Shown in pieces: positions 9,064 through 17,129 of a stretch of 64,000 nucleotides of DNA. The notes under the pieces are model-generated. The model saw only the letters and a list, made by a program, of their open reading frames with translations, had not been told where the DNA came from and searched no databases. Position numbers and translations under genes: made by a program. Every line of letters begins with the position of its first letter. Positions within the stretch are counted from its first letter, which is position 1. This stretch comes from Streptomyces composti (GTDB lineage Bacteria; Actinomycetota; Actinomycetes; Streptomycetales; Streptomycetaceae): the NCBI RefSeq assembly GCF_012034205.1, contig NZ_JAATEM010000004.1, forward strand, positions 1 to 64,000. Reading direction: 5' to 3'.

Positions 9064-9762
9064 ATGCCGGTTGCGATCATCACGGGTGCGTCGAAGGGGC
9101 TGGGCCTCGCGCTCGCCGAGGCGCTGGCGGTGCGGGGCTGGGACCTGGTGCTGGACGCGCGGGATCCGGTGCCGCTGGCGGAGGCCGCCGGGCTGCTGTC
9201 GTCGCACGGCGCGCGGGTGACGGCGCTGCCCGGGGACGTCACGGACGCCGGGCACCGCACCGGCCTCGTGGCGGCGGCCCGGGAGTACGGCGGGGTCGAT
9301 CTGCTGGTGCACAACGCCAGCGCGCTGGGCGCCGAGCCGCTGGTGCGGCTGGCGGAGCTGGAGCTCGACGGGCTGCGGCGGGCGCTCGAGGTGAACCTGG
9401 TGGCGGCGCTCGGGCTGCTGCAGGAGGCGCTGCCGCTGCTGCGGGCCGCCGAGGCGGGCACGGTGATCACCGTGAGCTCCGACGCCGCCTGTGAGGCGTA
9501 CCCCACCTGGGGCGGCTACGGGGCGTCCAAGGCGGCCCTGGACCAGCTGGCCGCGGTGCTCGCGGCGGAGGAGCCCGGGCTGCGGGTGTGGGCGGTGGAC
9601 CCCGGGGACATGGCCACGGACCTGTATGCGGCCGCGGTGCCGGACGACGACGATCCGCGGCCGGATCCGGCCACCGTGGCGCCGGCCTTCCTGCGGCTCC
9701 TCGACGAGCGTCCGGCGAGCGGGCGCTATGCGGCGCCGGCGCTGCTGCAGGAGCGGGTGTGA
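9064..9762 (+). CDS. Short-chain dehydrogenase/reductase
   Basis: A 232-residue classical SDR: cofactor motif TGASKGLG (residues 7-14), NNAG-equivalent HNAS, catalytic Ser in TVSSDA and the YGASK pair. Its substrate cannot be told from sequence. ATG 9064 was preferred over longer starts because the Rossmann strand begins three residues later. The queA-type gene starts inside its stop codon (GTGTGA), so the two are translationally coupled, an unexplained pairing of a small reductase with a tRNA-modification enzyme homologue. Confidence 0.92.
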   Translation: MPVAIITGASKGLGLALAEALAVRGWDLVLDARDPVPLAEAAGLLSSHGARVTALPGDVTDAGHRTGLVAAAREYGGVDLLVHNASALGAEPLVRLAELELDGLRRALEVNLVAALGLLQEALPLLRAAEAGTVITVSSDAACEAYPTWGGYGASKAALDQLAAVLAAEEPGLRVWAVDPGDMATDLYAAAVPDDDDPRPDPATVAPAFLRLLDERPASGRYAAPALLQERV

Positions 9763-10823
9763 CCGCGGCGGTGCGGGTGCCGGAGGGGGCGGCGGCCCGG
9801 CTGCCGGTGGAGCAGCGGGGGCCTGGCCTGGACCGGGACGCGGTGCGGCTGCTGGTCTCCCGTGGTCCCGCGGTGTCGCATCACGCCTTCCGGGAGCTGC
9901 CGGGGCTGCTGCGGGCCGGTGATCTGCTGGTGGTGAACACCTCACCGACGCTGCCCGCGGCCGTGGACGGCCGGCTGGGGCGGGCCGCGGTGGTGGTGCA
10001 CTTCTCCACGCGGGGCGACGACGGCCGGTGGGCGGTGGAGCTGCGCGAGCCGGACGGGCGGGGCACCACCCGCGCGCGTGCGGGCGCGCGTGCGGAAGAG
10101 GAGGTGCGGCTGCCCGGCGGGGCGCGGCTGGTGCTGCAGGAGCCACTGGACGCACGGGCTGAGCGGCTGTGGTGGGCCTCGGTGACGGGGGCGGGGGTCC
10201 TCGAGGTGCTGCGCCGGCACGGGCGGCCCGTCCGGTACGCGTACACCGAGCGGGACCAGCCCCTGTCGGCGTACCAGACGGTGTTCGCGGTGCCGTCGCC
10301 GGACGGGGCGGGCAGCGCCGAGATGCCGAGCGCGGGGCGTCCCTTCACCGGGCGGCTGGTGGCGGAGCTGGTCAGTCGCGGGGTGCAGTTCGCGCCGGTG
10401 ACCCTGCACACGGGGGTGGCCTCGGCGGAGGCGCACGAGCCGCCGTATCCGGAGCGCTTCGAGGTGCCGGAGGCCTCCGCGCGGCTGGTCAACGCCGTCC
10501 GGGCGGGGCGGCGGGGCTCCGCTCGGGGCGGGGGCCGGGTGATCGCGGTGGGGACGACCGCGGTACGGGCGATCGAGGCGGCGGCGGGTCCCGACGCAGT
10601 GGTGCGGGCCCGTGCGGGGTGGACGGATCTGGTGGTGACCCCCGAGCGGGGTGTGCGGGTGGTGGACGGGCTGCTGACCGGTCTGCACGAGCCGGCGGCC
10701 TCGCATCTGCTGATGCTGGAGGCGGTCGCCGGCCGGGAGGCGCTGGAGCGGGGATACCGGGCCGCGGTGGACGGCGGCTATCTGTGGCACGAGTTCGGGG
10801 ACCTGCACCTGCTGCTGCCGTGA
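9759..10823 (+). CDS. queA: S-adenosylmethionine:tRNA ribosyltransferase-isomerase (QueA) family protein
   Basis: A 354-residue QueA homologue. QueA moves the ribosyl part of SAM onto 7-aminomethyl-deazaguanine in tRNA during queuosine synthesis. Family landmarks are LLVVNTSPTLPAA, PSAGRPFT, FAPVTLHTG and AVGTTAVRA; the canonical core is in order and of normal length. It starts with GTG at 9759 overlapping the SDR stop. No other queuosine gene (tgt, queC-G) is nearby, so whether the enzyme makes Q or serves another pathway is open. Family confidence is high, role moderate. Confidence 0.88.
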   Translation: MTAAVRVPEGAAARLPVEQRGPGLDRDAVRLLVSRGPAVSHHAFRELPGLLRAGDLLVVNTSPTLPAAVDGRLGRAAVVVHFSTRGDDGRWAVELREPDGRGTTRARAGARAEEEVRLPGGARLVLQEPLDARAERLWWASVTGAGVLEVLRRHGRPVRYAYTERDQPLSAYQTVFAVPSPDGAGSAEMPSAGRPFTGRLVAELVSRGVQFAPVTLHTGVASAEAHEPPYPERFEVPEASARLVNAVRAGRRGSARGGGRVIAVGTTAVRAIEAAAGPDAVVRARAGWTDLVVTPERGVRVVDGLLTGLHEPAASHLLMLEAVAGREALERGYRAAVDGGYLWHEFGDLHLLLP

Positions 10824-11223
10824 CCGGGGTCCGCGCCGGGCCGGCGTACAGCCCCCGCACGGCTCGCGCACAGGCCCCGCACAGCCCCTCACACAGCGCA
10901 TTGCTGCCGCAACCGCCAGTGAGAGCGAGGGGCGGCCGGTGTGAGGCCGCGCATAGGGCGCACATCACGTACGAAGGGGAGTAGGAGACACATATCGCCC
11001 ATGTGAGCGGCCCGTACTGCCCCGTCTGCCCTGTTTCGTTCCTCCCTGATCCACTACCCGGCTTCGTACGTCACACCTTTGCCTGCCGATTTTGCGGCCG
11101 CTAAGAATGGCTGCCGTCGCTCAGCGCCGTGGGTTCCCGCCCACGGCGTTCCTGTGCCGGAAGCACCACTGTCCCCACCGGACGCCGAGCGACCTCCGCG
11201 CTATTCGAAGAGGTCCATCTCGT
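10824..11223 (+). promoter_or_regulatory. 400-bp leader before the secreted transglycosylase-like gene
   Basis: This non-coding gap holds a plausible promoter (TTGCCT at 11079-11084, 17-bp spacer, TAAGAA at 11102-11107) and, within the presumed 5' UTR, a hairpin with 9-bp arms (11125-11133 and 11140-11148). Secreted cell-wall hydrolases in streptomycetes often have regulated leaders such as the c-di-AMP ydaO switch, but I could not recognise that consensus here. The remaining sequence shows nothing definite. Confidence 0.45.
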
Positions 11224-11946
11224 ATGTCGAAGCACATCCTCACCCGTGGCCATAGTCGTGCCCTGACCCGTCACCACAAGATCGCCGCCGCCGGTGTCGC
11301 CGCCCTGGGCGCCGCCGCCATCGGTTTCTCGGCGGTGCCGAGCACGGCGTCGACGAACACCACGAGCGAGGCCGCCGCGCCCACCGCGAAGGTGGCGTAC
11401 AGCACCGAGCAGATCAAGGACGTCAAGGGCACCGTCACCGACCAGCTCGCAGCCTCCACCGTGAAGGCCGAGCAGATCGCGGCGAAGAAGCAGGCCGAGG
11501 CGAAGGCCAAGGCCGCCGCGAAGAAGGCCGCCGCCGAGAAGGCCGCGAAGGCCCGCGAGGCCAAGGAGGCCGCGAGCCGCGCCGCCAAGCGCGCCGAGGT
11601 GAAGAAGGACGCCCCGAAGTCCTACCCGAACAACCTGGACGGCTGGATCCGCGAGTCCCTCGCGATCATGAAGAAGCACGGCATCCCGGGCTCCTACGAG
11701 GGCATCAAGCGCAACATCATGCGCGAGTCCTCCGGCAACCCGAAGGCGATCAACCTCTGGGACATCAACGCCCAGAACGGCATCCCGTCCAAGGGCCTGC
11801 TGCAGGTGATCCCGCCGACGTTCAAGGCGTACCACGTGCCGGGCACGTCCTGGAACATCTACGACCCGGTCGCCAACATCACCGCCGCCTGCAACTACGC
11901 GGCGGACCGCTACGGCACCATGGACAACGTCGACAGCGCGTACTGA
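11224..11946 (+). CDS. Secreted transglycosylase SLT-domain protein
   Basis: A 240-residue exported protein. The signal region (about residues 1-45) has a basic start, a hydrophobic Ala-rich core and a VPSTASTN-type cleavage site. A Lys/Ala-rich helical spacer (about 75-130) follows, then a lytic-transglycosylase-like domain with the catalytic glutamate in MRESSGNPKAIN and the GLLQVIPPTFKAYH block. It should cut or bind peptidoglycan outside the cell, in growth or germination. ATG 11224 gives the expected signal peptide; a longer in-frame start at 11092 does not. It is followed by a strong terminator and is monocistronic. Confidence 0.92.
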   Translation: MSKHILTRGHSRALTRHHKIAAAGVAALGAAAIGFSAVPSTASTNTTSEAAAPTAKVAYSTEQIKDVKGTVTDQLAASTVKAEQIAAKKQAEAKAKAAAKKAAAEKAAKAREAKEAASRAAKRAEVKKDAPKSYPNNLDGWIRESLAIMKKHGIPGSYEGIKRNIMRESSGNPKAINLWDINAQNGIPSKGLLQVIPPTFKAYHVPGTSWNIYDPVANITAACNYAADRYGTMDNVDSAY

Positions 11947-11992
11947 GGTCGGCGCGGACCTCTTCTGCACGCTCGGCCTGTCCCCCGATACG

Positions 11993-12031
11993 CCGAAGGG
12001 CGGCACCCTCCTGACGGGTGCCGCCCTTCGG
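11993..12031. terminator. Terminator after the SLT-domain gene
   Basis: Perfect 16-bp stem (11993-12008 with 12016-12031), 7-nt loop, between the SLT gene and the convergent FHA-ABC gene; probably bidirectional. Confidence 0.87.
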
Positions 12032-12078
12032 GGCGTTCGCGGCCGTCCGCCGCGCGGCGCCGCTGTGTGCGCATGCCG

Positions 12079-14652
12079 CTACTTGCGCATGACCTCGGGC
12101 TCGTGGCGGCGCAGGAAGCGGGCCACGAAGAAGCCGCAGACCACGCCGATGGCGATCAGCGCGCCCATGTCCATCGCCCAGGCCCCGACCGTGTGCTCCC
12201 ACAGCGGGTCGGTGTCGCCGGGCGTCTCCGGCGGGCTGATCTTGTTGAAGTCCAGCGTGGCACCGGCAGCGGCCACCGCCCAGCGCGAGGGCATCAGGAA
12301 CGAGAACTGGTTGACGCCGATCGAGCCGTGCAGGGTGAACAGGCAGCCGGTGAAGACGACCTGGACGATCGCGAACATCACCAGCAGCGGCATCGTCTTC
12401 TCGGCGGTCTTCACCAGCGACGAGATGATCAGGCCGAACATCATCGAGGTGAAGCCGAGCGCCATGATCGGCAACGACAGCTCGAGCAGGGTGGCGCCGC
12501 CCAGGATCAGGCCCTCCTCCGGGATCTCCCGGCTGGTGAAGCCGATCACACCGACCATCAGGCCCTGCAGCACGGTGATCATGCCGAGCACGAACACCTT
12601 GGACATCAGGTACGCCGAGCGGGACAGGCCGGTGGCCCGTTCCCGTTCGTAGATGACCCGTTCCTTGATCAGCTCTCGCACCGAGTTCGCGGCGCCGGCG
12701 AAGCAGGCGCCGACCGCGAGGATCAGCAGCACCGTGGTCGCCGTGCCGTTCGGGATGATCCGGCCGGTCTTCGGGTTCGGCGGGTTGGGCAGCAGGCCCT
12801 TGTCCGCGTCGATCAGCAGGCTGACCGCGCCGAGCACCGCGGGCAGGATCACCATCAGGGCGAGGAAGCCCTTGTCGGAGGCGATCACCGCCAGATAGCG
12901 GCGCACCAGGGTGGCGAACTGCGACATCCAGCCCTGCGGCTTGGGCGGCTTCATCGCCTGCATCGCCGGGACCTGTACGGACTGCGGCGCCACCGCGTCG
13001 ATGTCCGCGGCGTACATCTGGTAGTGCTGCGAGCCCTTCCAGCGGCCCGCCCAGTCGTAGTCGCGGTAGTTCTCGAAGGCGGAGAAGACGTCGGCCCAGC
13101 TGTCGTAGCCGAAGAAGTTCAGCGCCTCCTCGGGCGGGCCGAAGTAGGCCACCGAGCCGCCGGGCGCCATCACCAGGAGCTTGTCGCACAGGGCGAGCTC
13201 GGCCACCGAGTGGGTGACCACCAGCACCGTGCGGCCGTCGTCGGCGAGCCCGCGCAGCAGCTGCATCACATCGCGGTCCATGCCCGGGTCGAGGCCGGAG
13301 GTCGGCTCGTCCAGGAAGATCAGCGACGGCTTGGTGAGCAGCTCCAGGGCCACCGAGACGCGCTTGCGCTGGCCGCCGGAGAGGGAGGTGACCTTCTTCT
13401 CCTTGTGGATGTCCAGCTTCAGCTCGCGCAGCACCTCGTCTATGCGGGCCTCGCGCTCGGCGGCCGTGGTGTCGGCCGGGAAGCGCAGCTTGGCCGCGTA
13501 CTTGAGGGCCTTCTTGACAGTCAGCTCCTTGTGCAGGATGTCGTCCTGCGGGACCAGACCGATGCGCTGGCGCAGCTCGGCGAACTGCTTGTAGAGGTTG
13601 CGGTTGTCGTACAGCACCTCGCCCTGGTTGGCGGGCCGGTAGCCGGTGAGCGCCTTCAGCAGCGTCGACTTGCCGGAGCCGGACGGGCCGATCACCGCGA
13701 TCAGCGACTTCTCGGGGACGCCGAAGGAGACGTCCTTGAGGATCTGCTTGCCGCCGTCGACGGTGACCGTCAGGTGCCGTGCGGAGAAGGACACCTCACC
13801 GGTGTCGACGAACTCCTCGAGCCGGTCGCCGACGATGCGGAACGTCGAGTGGCCGACGCCGACGATGTCGGTCGGGCCGAGCAGCTGGGAGCCGCCCTTG
13901 GGGATCGGCTGGCCGTTGACGTAGGTGCCGTTGTGCGAGCCCAGGTCGCGGATCTCCATGCGGCCGTCGGGCGTCGAGTGGAACTCGGCGTGGTGCCGCG
14001 AGACCTGGAGGTCGGAGACGACCAGGTCGTTCTCCAGGGCACGACCGATGCGCATCACGCGGCCGAGGGAGAACTGGTGGAACGTCGTCGGGCTGCGGTC
14101 GCCGTAGACCGGCGGCGCCCCCGCGCCACCACCGGGCCCCTGCTGCGGAATGTGCGGTGCCGACTGCTGCGGCACCGGCGGCTGCTGAGCCTGCTGCTGC
14201 CAGCCGGCGTGCTGGGCCGGCGGCTGCTGCACCGGGGCCTGCTGCGCGGGCGGCTGCTGCTGGGCGGGCGCCTGCTGGGCCCAGCCCGCGCCCTGAGCCG
14301 CGTACGGCTGCTGCTGCGGCCGGCCCTGCGGCGCGCCCGCCTGTGCGCCGACCCCGACGAGCTTCACGCGCGGCCCGTCGGTGGCGTTGCCCAGGTTCAG
14401 CTCCGTGTCGGAGCTGAGCTCCAGGTGGTGGATCCGCTGGCCCTGCACGAACGTGCCGTTGGTGCTGCCATGGTCCTCGACGACCCAACTGCGGCCGTTG
14501 AAGCTGATCGTGGCGTGACGCCAGGAGACCCTGGCGTCGTCCAGCACGACGTCGCCCTGCGGATCGCGTCCGAGGGTGTAGGCCCTGGACGGATCGAGCG
14601 TCCAGGTCCGTCCATTCGATTCCAGTACGAGTTCCGGCACTCCATGCCCCAC
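12079..14652 (-). CDS. Double-FHA-domain ABC-2 type transporter (ATPase fused to permease)
   Basis: An 857-residue fusion. FHA domain 1 (about 1-105: LGRDPQGDVVL, SWRHATI, NGTFVQG) and FHA domain 2 (about 185-270: IGRALENDLVV, SRHHAEF, NGTYVNG) flank a Gln/Pro/Ala-rich linker (about 110-175). An ABCG-like ATPase follows (Walker A GPSGSGKST near 320, signature LSGGQRKRV near 420, Walker B LIFLDEPTSGLDP), then an ABC-2 membrane domain (about 585-857). FHA domains bind phosphothreonine, so a Ser/Thr kinase probably controls this exporter. The start is GTG at 14652. It is divergent from the streptophobe gene. The substrate is unknown. Confidence 0.93.
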   Translation of the reverse strand: MGHGVPELVLESNGRTWTLDPSRAYTLGRDPQGDVVLDDARVSWRHATISFNGRSWVVEDHGSTNGTFVQGQRIHHLELSSDTELNLGNATDGPRVKLVGVGAQAGAPQGRPQQQPYAAQGAGWAQQAPAQQQPPAQQAPVQQPPAQHAGWQQQAQQPPVPQQSAPHIPQQGPGGGAGAPPVYGDRSPTTFHQFSLGRVMRIGRALENDLVVSDLQVSRHHAEFHSTPDGRMEIRDLGSHNGTYVNGQPIPKGGSQLLGPTDIVGVGHSTFRIVGDRLEEFVDTGEVSFSARHLTVTVDGGKQILKDVSFGVPEKSLIAVIGPSGSGKSTLLKALTGYRPANQGEVLYDNRNLYKQFAELRQRIGLVPQDDILHKELTVKKALKYAAKLRFPADTTAAEREARIDEVLRELKLDIHKEKKVTSLSGGQRKRVSVALELLTKPSLIFLDEPTSGLDPGMDRDVMQLLRGLADDGRTVLVVTHSVAELALCDKLLVMAPGGSVAYFGPPEEALNFFGYDSWADVFSAFENYRDYDWAGRWKGSQHYQMYAADIDAVAPQSVQVPAMQAMKPPKPQGWMSQFATLVRRYLAVIASDKGFLALMVILPAVLGAVSLLIDADKGLLPNPPNPKTGRIIPNGTATTVLLILAVGACFAGAANSVRELIKERVIYERERATGLSRSAYLMSKVFVLGMITVLQGLMVGVIGFTSREIPEEGLILGGATLLELSLPIMALGFTSMMFGLIISSLVKTAEKTMPLLVMFAIVQVVFTGCLFTLHGSIGVNQFSFLMPSRWAVAAAGATLDFNKISPPETPGDTDPLWEHTVGAWAMDMGALIAIGVVCGFFVARFLRRHEPEVMRK

Positions 14653-14881
14653 TGAGTTGTCCCCCGAGTTTCCCCCATCGCAGGGAGTCTAGGGATGTCG
14701 AACATCGGGGGGAACTATTCCAGGCCCGGCCCCATGACCGAAAGTCGGGCCTTGTGAAGAGCCTGCCCGGGTGCCTCCACCACGTGTCGTTGACGGGGTG
14801 GAAACCGGCCCGGAGAGTGGTAAACCACGCGAGGGGGACATGCGCGGCCGCCTCGCCGCGCTGCGGATCGGGGGGTCTGCC

Positions 14882-16975
14882 ATGAGTGGTGTCACGGGCA
14901 CGTCGAGCCCCGGGCGAGCAGAGGGCGGCACGCGAGTGCCGTGGGGCGACGTGCTGATGACCGCGGTGGCCGGAGTGAGCTGGGCGCTCATCGGCATGGC
15001 GGCGACCGCGGCGGCCGGACTGCACCTGCTCCAGGCGGACTCGGCGGGGTCGCTGGGAACGATGACCGCGGCGGTGGTCGCCCTGGCGGTGGGCGGCTCG
15101 GTCACCCCGTCCGGGGACGTGTCGGCCTTCGGTCTTTCCGGGGCGGAGGCGGAGACGGCCGTCGAGATCACGCCACTCGGGGTGAGCCTGGTCGGGGCAC
15201 TGCTGCTGGCGTTCTTCTTCCTGCGCTCGCTGCGGGCCGCGGGCGCCGTGGTGTCCCCGGCCGAACTCCTGGCGCGTGCGGGGGCGACGACCGGTCTGTC
15301 CGTGATGATGACGGGCGGTCTCGTGTGGGCCGGGCAGGACGTCGTCACGCTCGACGGGAACGCGCTGGGCCTGGACGGACTGCCGGGCGGCGGCGACGGG
15401 GGCGGCATCGGGATCCCGGGCCTCGGGGACCTGGGCGACGGTCTGGAGAGCGTGCTGCCGGACCGGATCGGGGATCTGGTGGAGGCGCAGACGGCGGTCG
15501 GGTACACCGTGGACGCGGTGCCGACGCTGCTGGGCGGGCTCGGCTGGTCGGTGCTGGTACTGGCGATCGCGCTCCTGGCGTCCCGCCGTACGCCCCTGCC
15601 GCCCGGCTGGGACGTGGTGCACCGGGCGATCCGCCCGGCGGTGTCGGCCCTGGTGACGGCGCTCCTCGTGGCGGTGGCGGCCGGGCTGGCGGCCGCCGCC
15701 TACGCGGCGATCGGCGACGACCATCCGCGGCGGATCGCCGGCGCGGCGCTGCTGGGCGCGCCCAACGGGGTGTGGCTGGGCGTGCCGCTCGGCCTGTTCG
15801 TGCCGGCCGACGGGCGGGCCTCGGGCGCGCTGCTGGGGGTTCTGCCGGACCCGCTGGACGACCTGCTCCGCGTCGGCTCCGGGCAGCGGATCACAGTGGC
15901 ACGGCTGGCCGAACTGGACGGCCGGGTGTGGCTGCTGGCGGTGGCGGCGGCGGTGCTGATGCTGCTGGCCGGCGTACTGACGGGGGCGCGCACACCGGTG
16001 GGGGGCGCACAGGTGGGCATGGGTGCATTCGTGGGGCGCTGCGCGCTGCGTCTGGGGGTCTGCACGGCACTGGCCCTGCCCCTGCTGGTGTGGCTCACCG
16101 AGGTGTCCGCGAACGCCTCGCTGTCCGTGCTGGGCGTCGACGCGTTCGGCGCCGGCCTCGAACTGCACGGACGCCCGGCCGTGGCCCTGCTCCTGGGCGC
16201 CGCCTGGGGCACGCTGGCCGGTGCGGCGGGCTCCTGGCTGGCCTGGGTGTGCGGCGCGGCGGGGCGCCGGGCGATGTCGTGGAGTGCGGCAGGCGGCGGC
16301 GCCCTGGCGACCGCTCCAGGCGGGGCCGGCGGGGCCCCGGACGTGGCCCGGCTGTCCGGGGCCGGGCAGGCGGAGTGGGGTGCGGGCGGCACGGCGGCCG
16401 GCGGTGACCGGCGTGAGGGCGCGGGCGAGCCGCGGTCGGCGGCGCAGGCCGGCGAGGGCGGACCGCGGCGGCCCGCACCGGGTGAGGGCGAGCGCCCGGC
16501 TCGGCCGGGCGGGCCGGGCCGTACGGAGCTCGACGCGGGCGGTGCGGGGTCCGGGGCCGCCGGACGGGGCGGTGCGGCGGGCGGTGAGCCTCAGGACCGG
16601 GTGCCGTCGGGGCCGTACACGCCCAGGGCGTCGTACCGGCCGCCCGATCCGGACACCAACCCGTACCTGCGGATGCCGGGGGACATGGCGGGACGGGGGC
16701 GCCCCGACGAGACGCCGGCGGACGGCGACGGCGAGGAGGTGCCCGGCGACGAGCCGCCCGGCGGCGGCTCCGGTGACGACGACGGGGACGTGTACGGTGC
16801 GCCCACGGTGATCGCGCCGGTCGAACCGCCCCGGCGCGGAAGCCGGCCCCCGCGCCGCCCGGGCGGGAAGCGGCGCGGCCCGCTCTGGCCGGACGACGGG
16901 CCTCCCCCGCCGCCTCCGCCACCACCGGCCCCTCCCCCGCGGCCCCGCGAACCGAAGTCCGACGGGGACCGGTGA
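14882..16975 (+). CDS. Streptophobe-family membrane protein
   Basis: About 697 residues. The N-terminal two thirds carry many hydrophobic helices (WALIGMAATAAAGLHLL onward to about residue 465). The C-terminal third is a disordered tail rich in Gly, Pro, Arg and acidic residues, ending in a poly-Pro run. This layout is that of the streptophobe family, found almost only in Streptomyces and without known function. ATG 14882 (MSGVTGTSSPGR) is used; ATG 14840 with GAGGGGG ahead is an in-frame alternative adding 14 residues. It is divergent from the FHA-ABC exporter with about 230 bp between. Confidence 0.82.
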   Translation: MSGVTGTSSPGRAEGGTRVPWGDVLMTAVAGVSWALIGMAATAAAGLHLLQADSAGSLGTMTAAVVALAVGGSVTPSGDVSAFGLSGAEAETAVEITPLGVSLVGALLLAFFFLRSLRAAGAVVSPAELLARAGATTGLSVMMTGGLVWAGQDVVTLDGNALGLDGLPGGGDGGGIGIPGLGDLGDGLESVLPDRIGDLVEAQTAVGYTVDAVPTLLGGLGWSVLVLAIALLASRRTPLPPGWDVVHRAIRPAVSALVTALLVAVAAGLAAAAYAAIGDDHPRRIAGAALLGAPNGVWLGVPLGLFVPADGRASGALLGVLPDPLDDLLRVGSGQRITVARLAELDGRVWLLAVAAAVLMLLAGVLTGARTPVGGAQVGMGAFVGRCALRLGVCTALALPLLVWLTEVSANASLSVLGVDAFGAGLELHGRPAVALLLGAAWGTLAGAAGSWLAWVCGAAGRRAMSWSAAGGGALATAPGGAGGAPDVARLSGAGQAEWGAGGTAAGGDRREGAGEPRSAAQAGEGGPRRPAPGEGERPARPGGPGRTELDAGGAGSGAAGRGGAAGGEPQDRVPSGPYTPRASYRPPDPDTNPYLRMPGDMAGRGRPDETPADGDGEEVPGDEPPGGGSGDDDGDVYGAPTVIAPVEPPRRGSRPPRRPGGKRRGPLWPDDGPPPPPPPPPAPPPRPREPKSDGDR

Positions 16976-16981
16976 GCGCGG

Positions 16982-17000
16982 CGTCCGCCAGGGGCGGACG
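16982..17000 (+). terminator. Small hairpin after the streptophobe gene
   Basis: An 8-bp GC-rich stem (16982-16989 with 16993-17000) with a 3-nt loop, starting 6 bp past the stop codon. No T-tract follows, so it is only a likely terminator. Confidence 0.45.
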
Positions 17001-17129
17001 TGGTGAACGCGGCGCCCGCCAGGGCGGGTACACCCCGCGCCGTGCACCCGCCCGACACCGCATGTGCACTGTCCGCCAGGCGGACCGCGGGGGCGGTCGG
17101 CACCGGGCGCCGGATACGGTGGGAACACC

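Noticed and set aside
10941..11006. Possible 21-codon leader peptide upstream of the SLT gene
   Set aside because: GTG-started, Arg-rich and far from the next gene, with no sign of conservation or coupling.
12067..14655. Long plus-strand open frame (about 862 codons) opposite the FHA-ABC exporter
   Set aside because: Composition (His/Gln/Arg-rich) has no fold; the minus strand carries two FHA domains, an ATPase and a permease.
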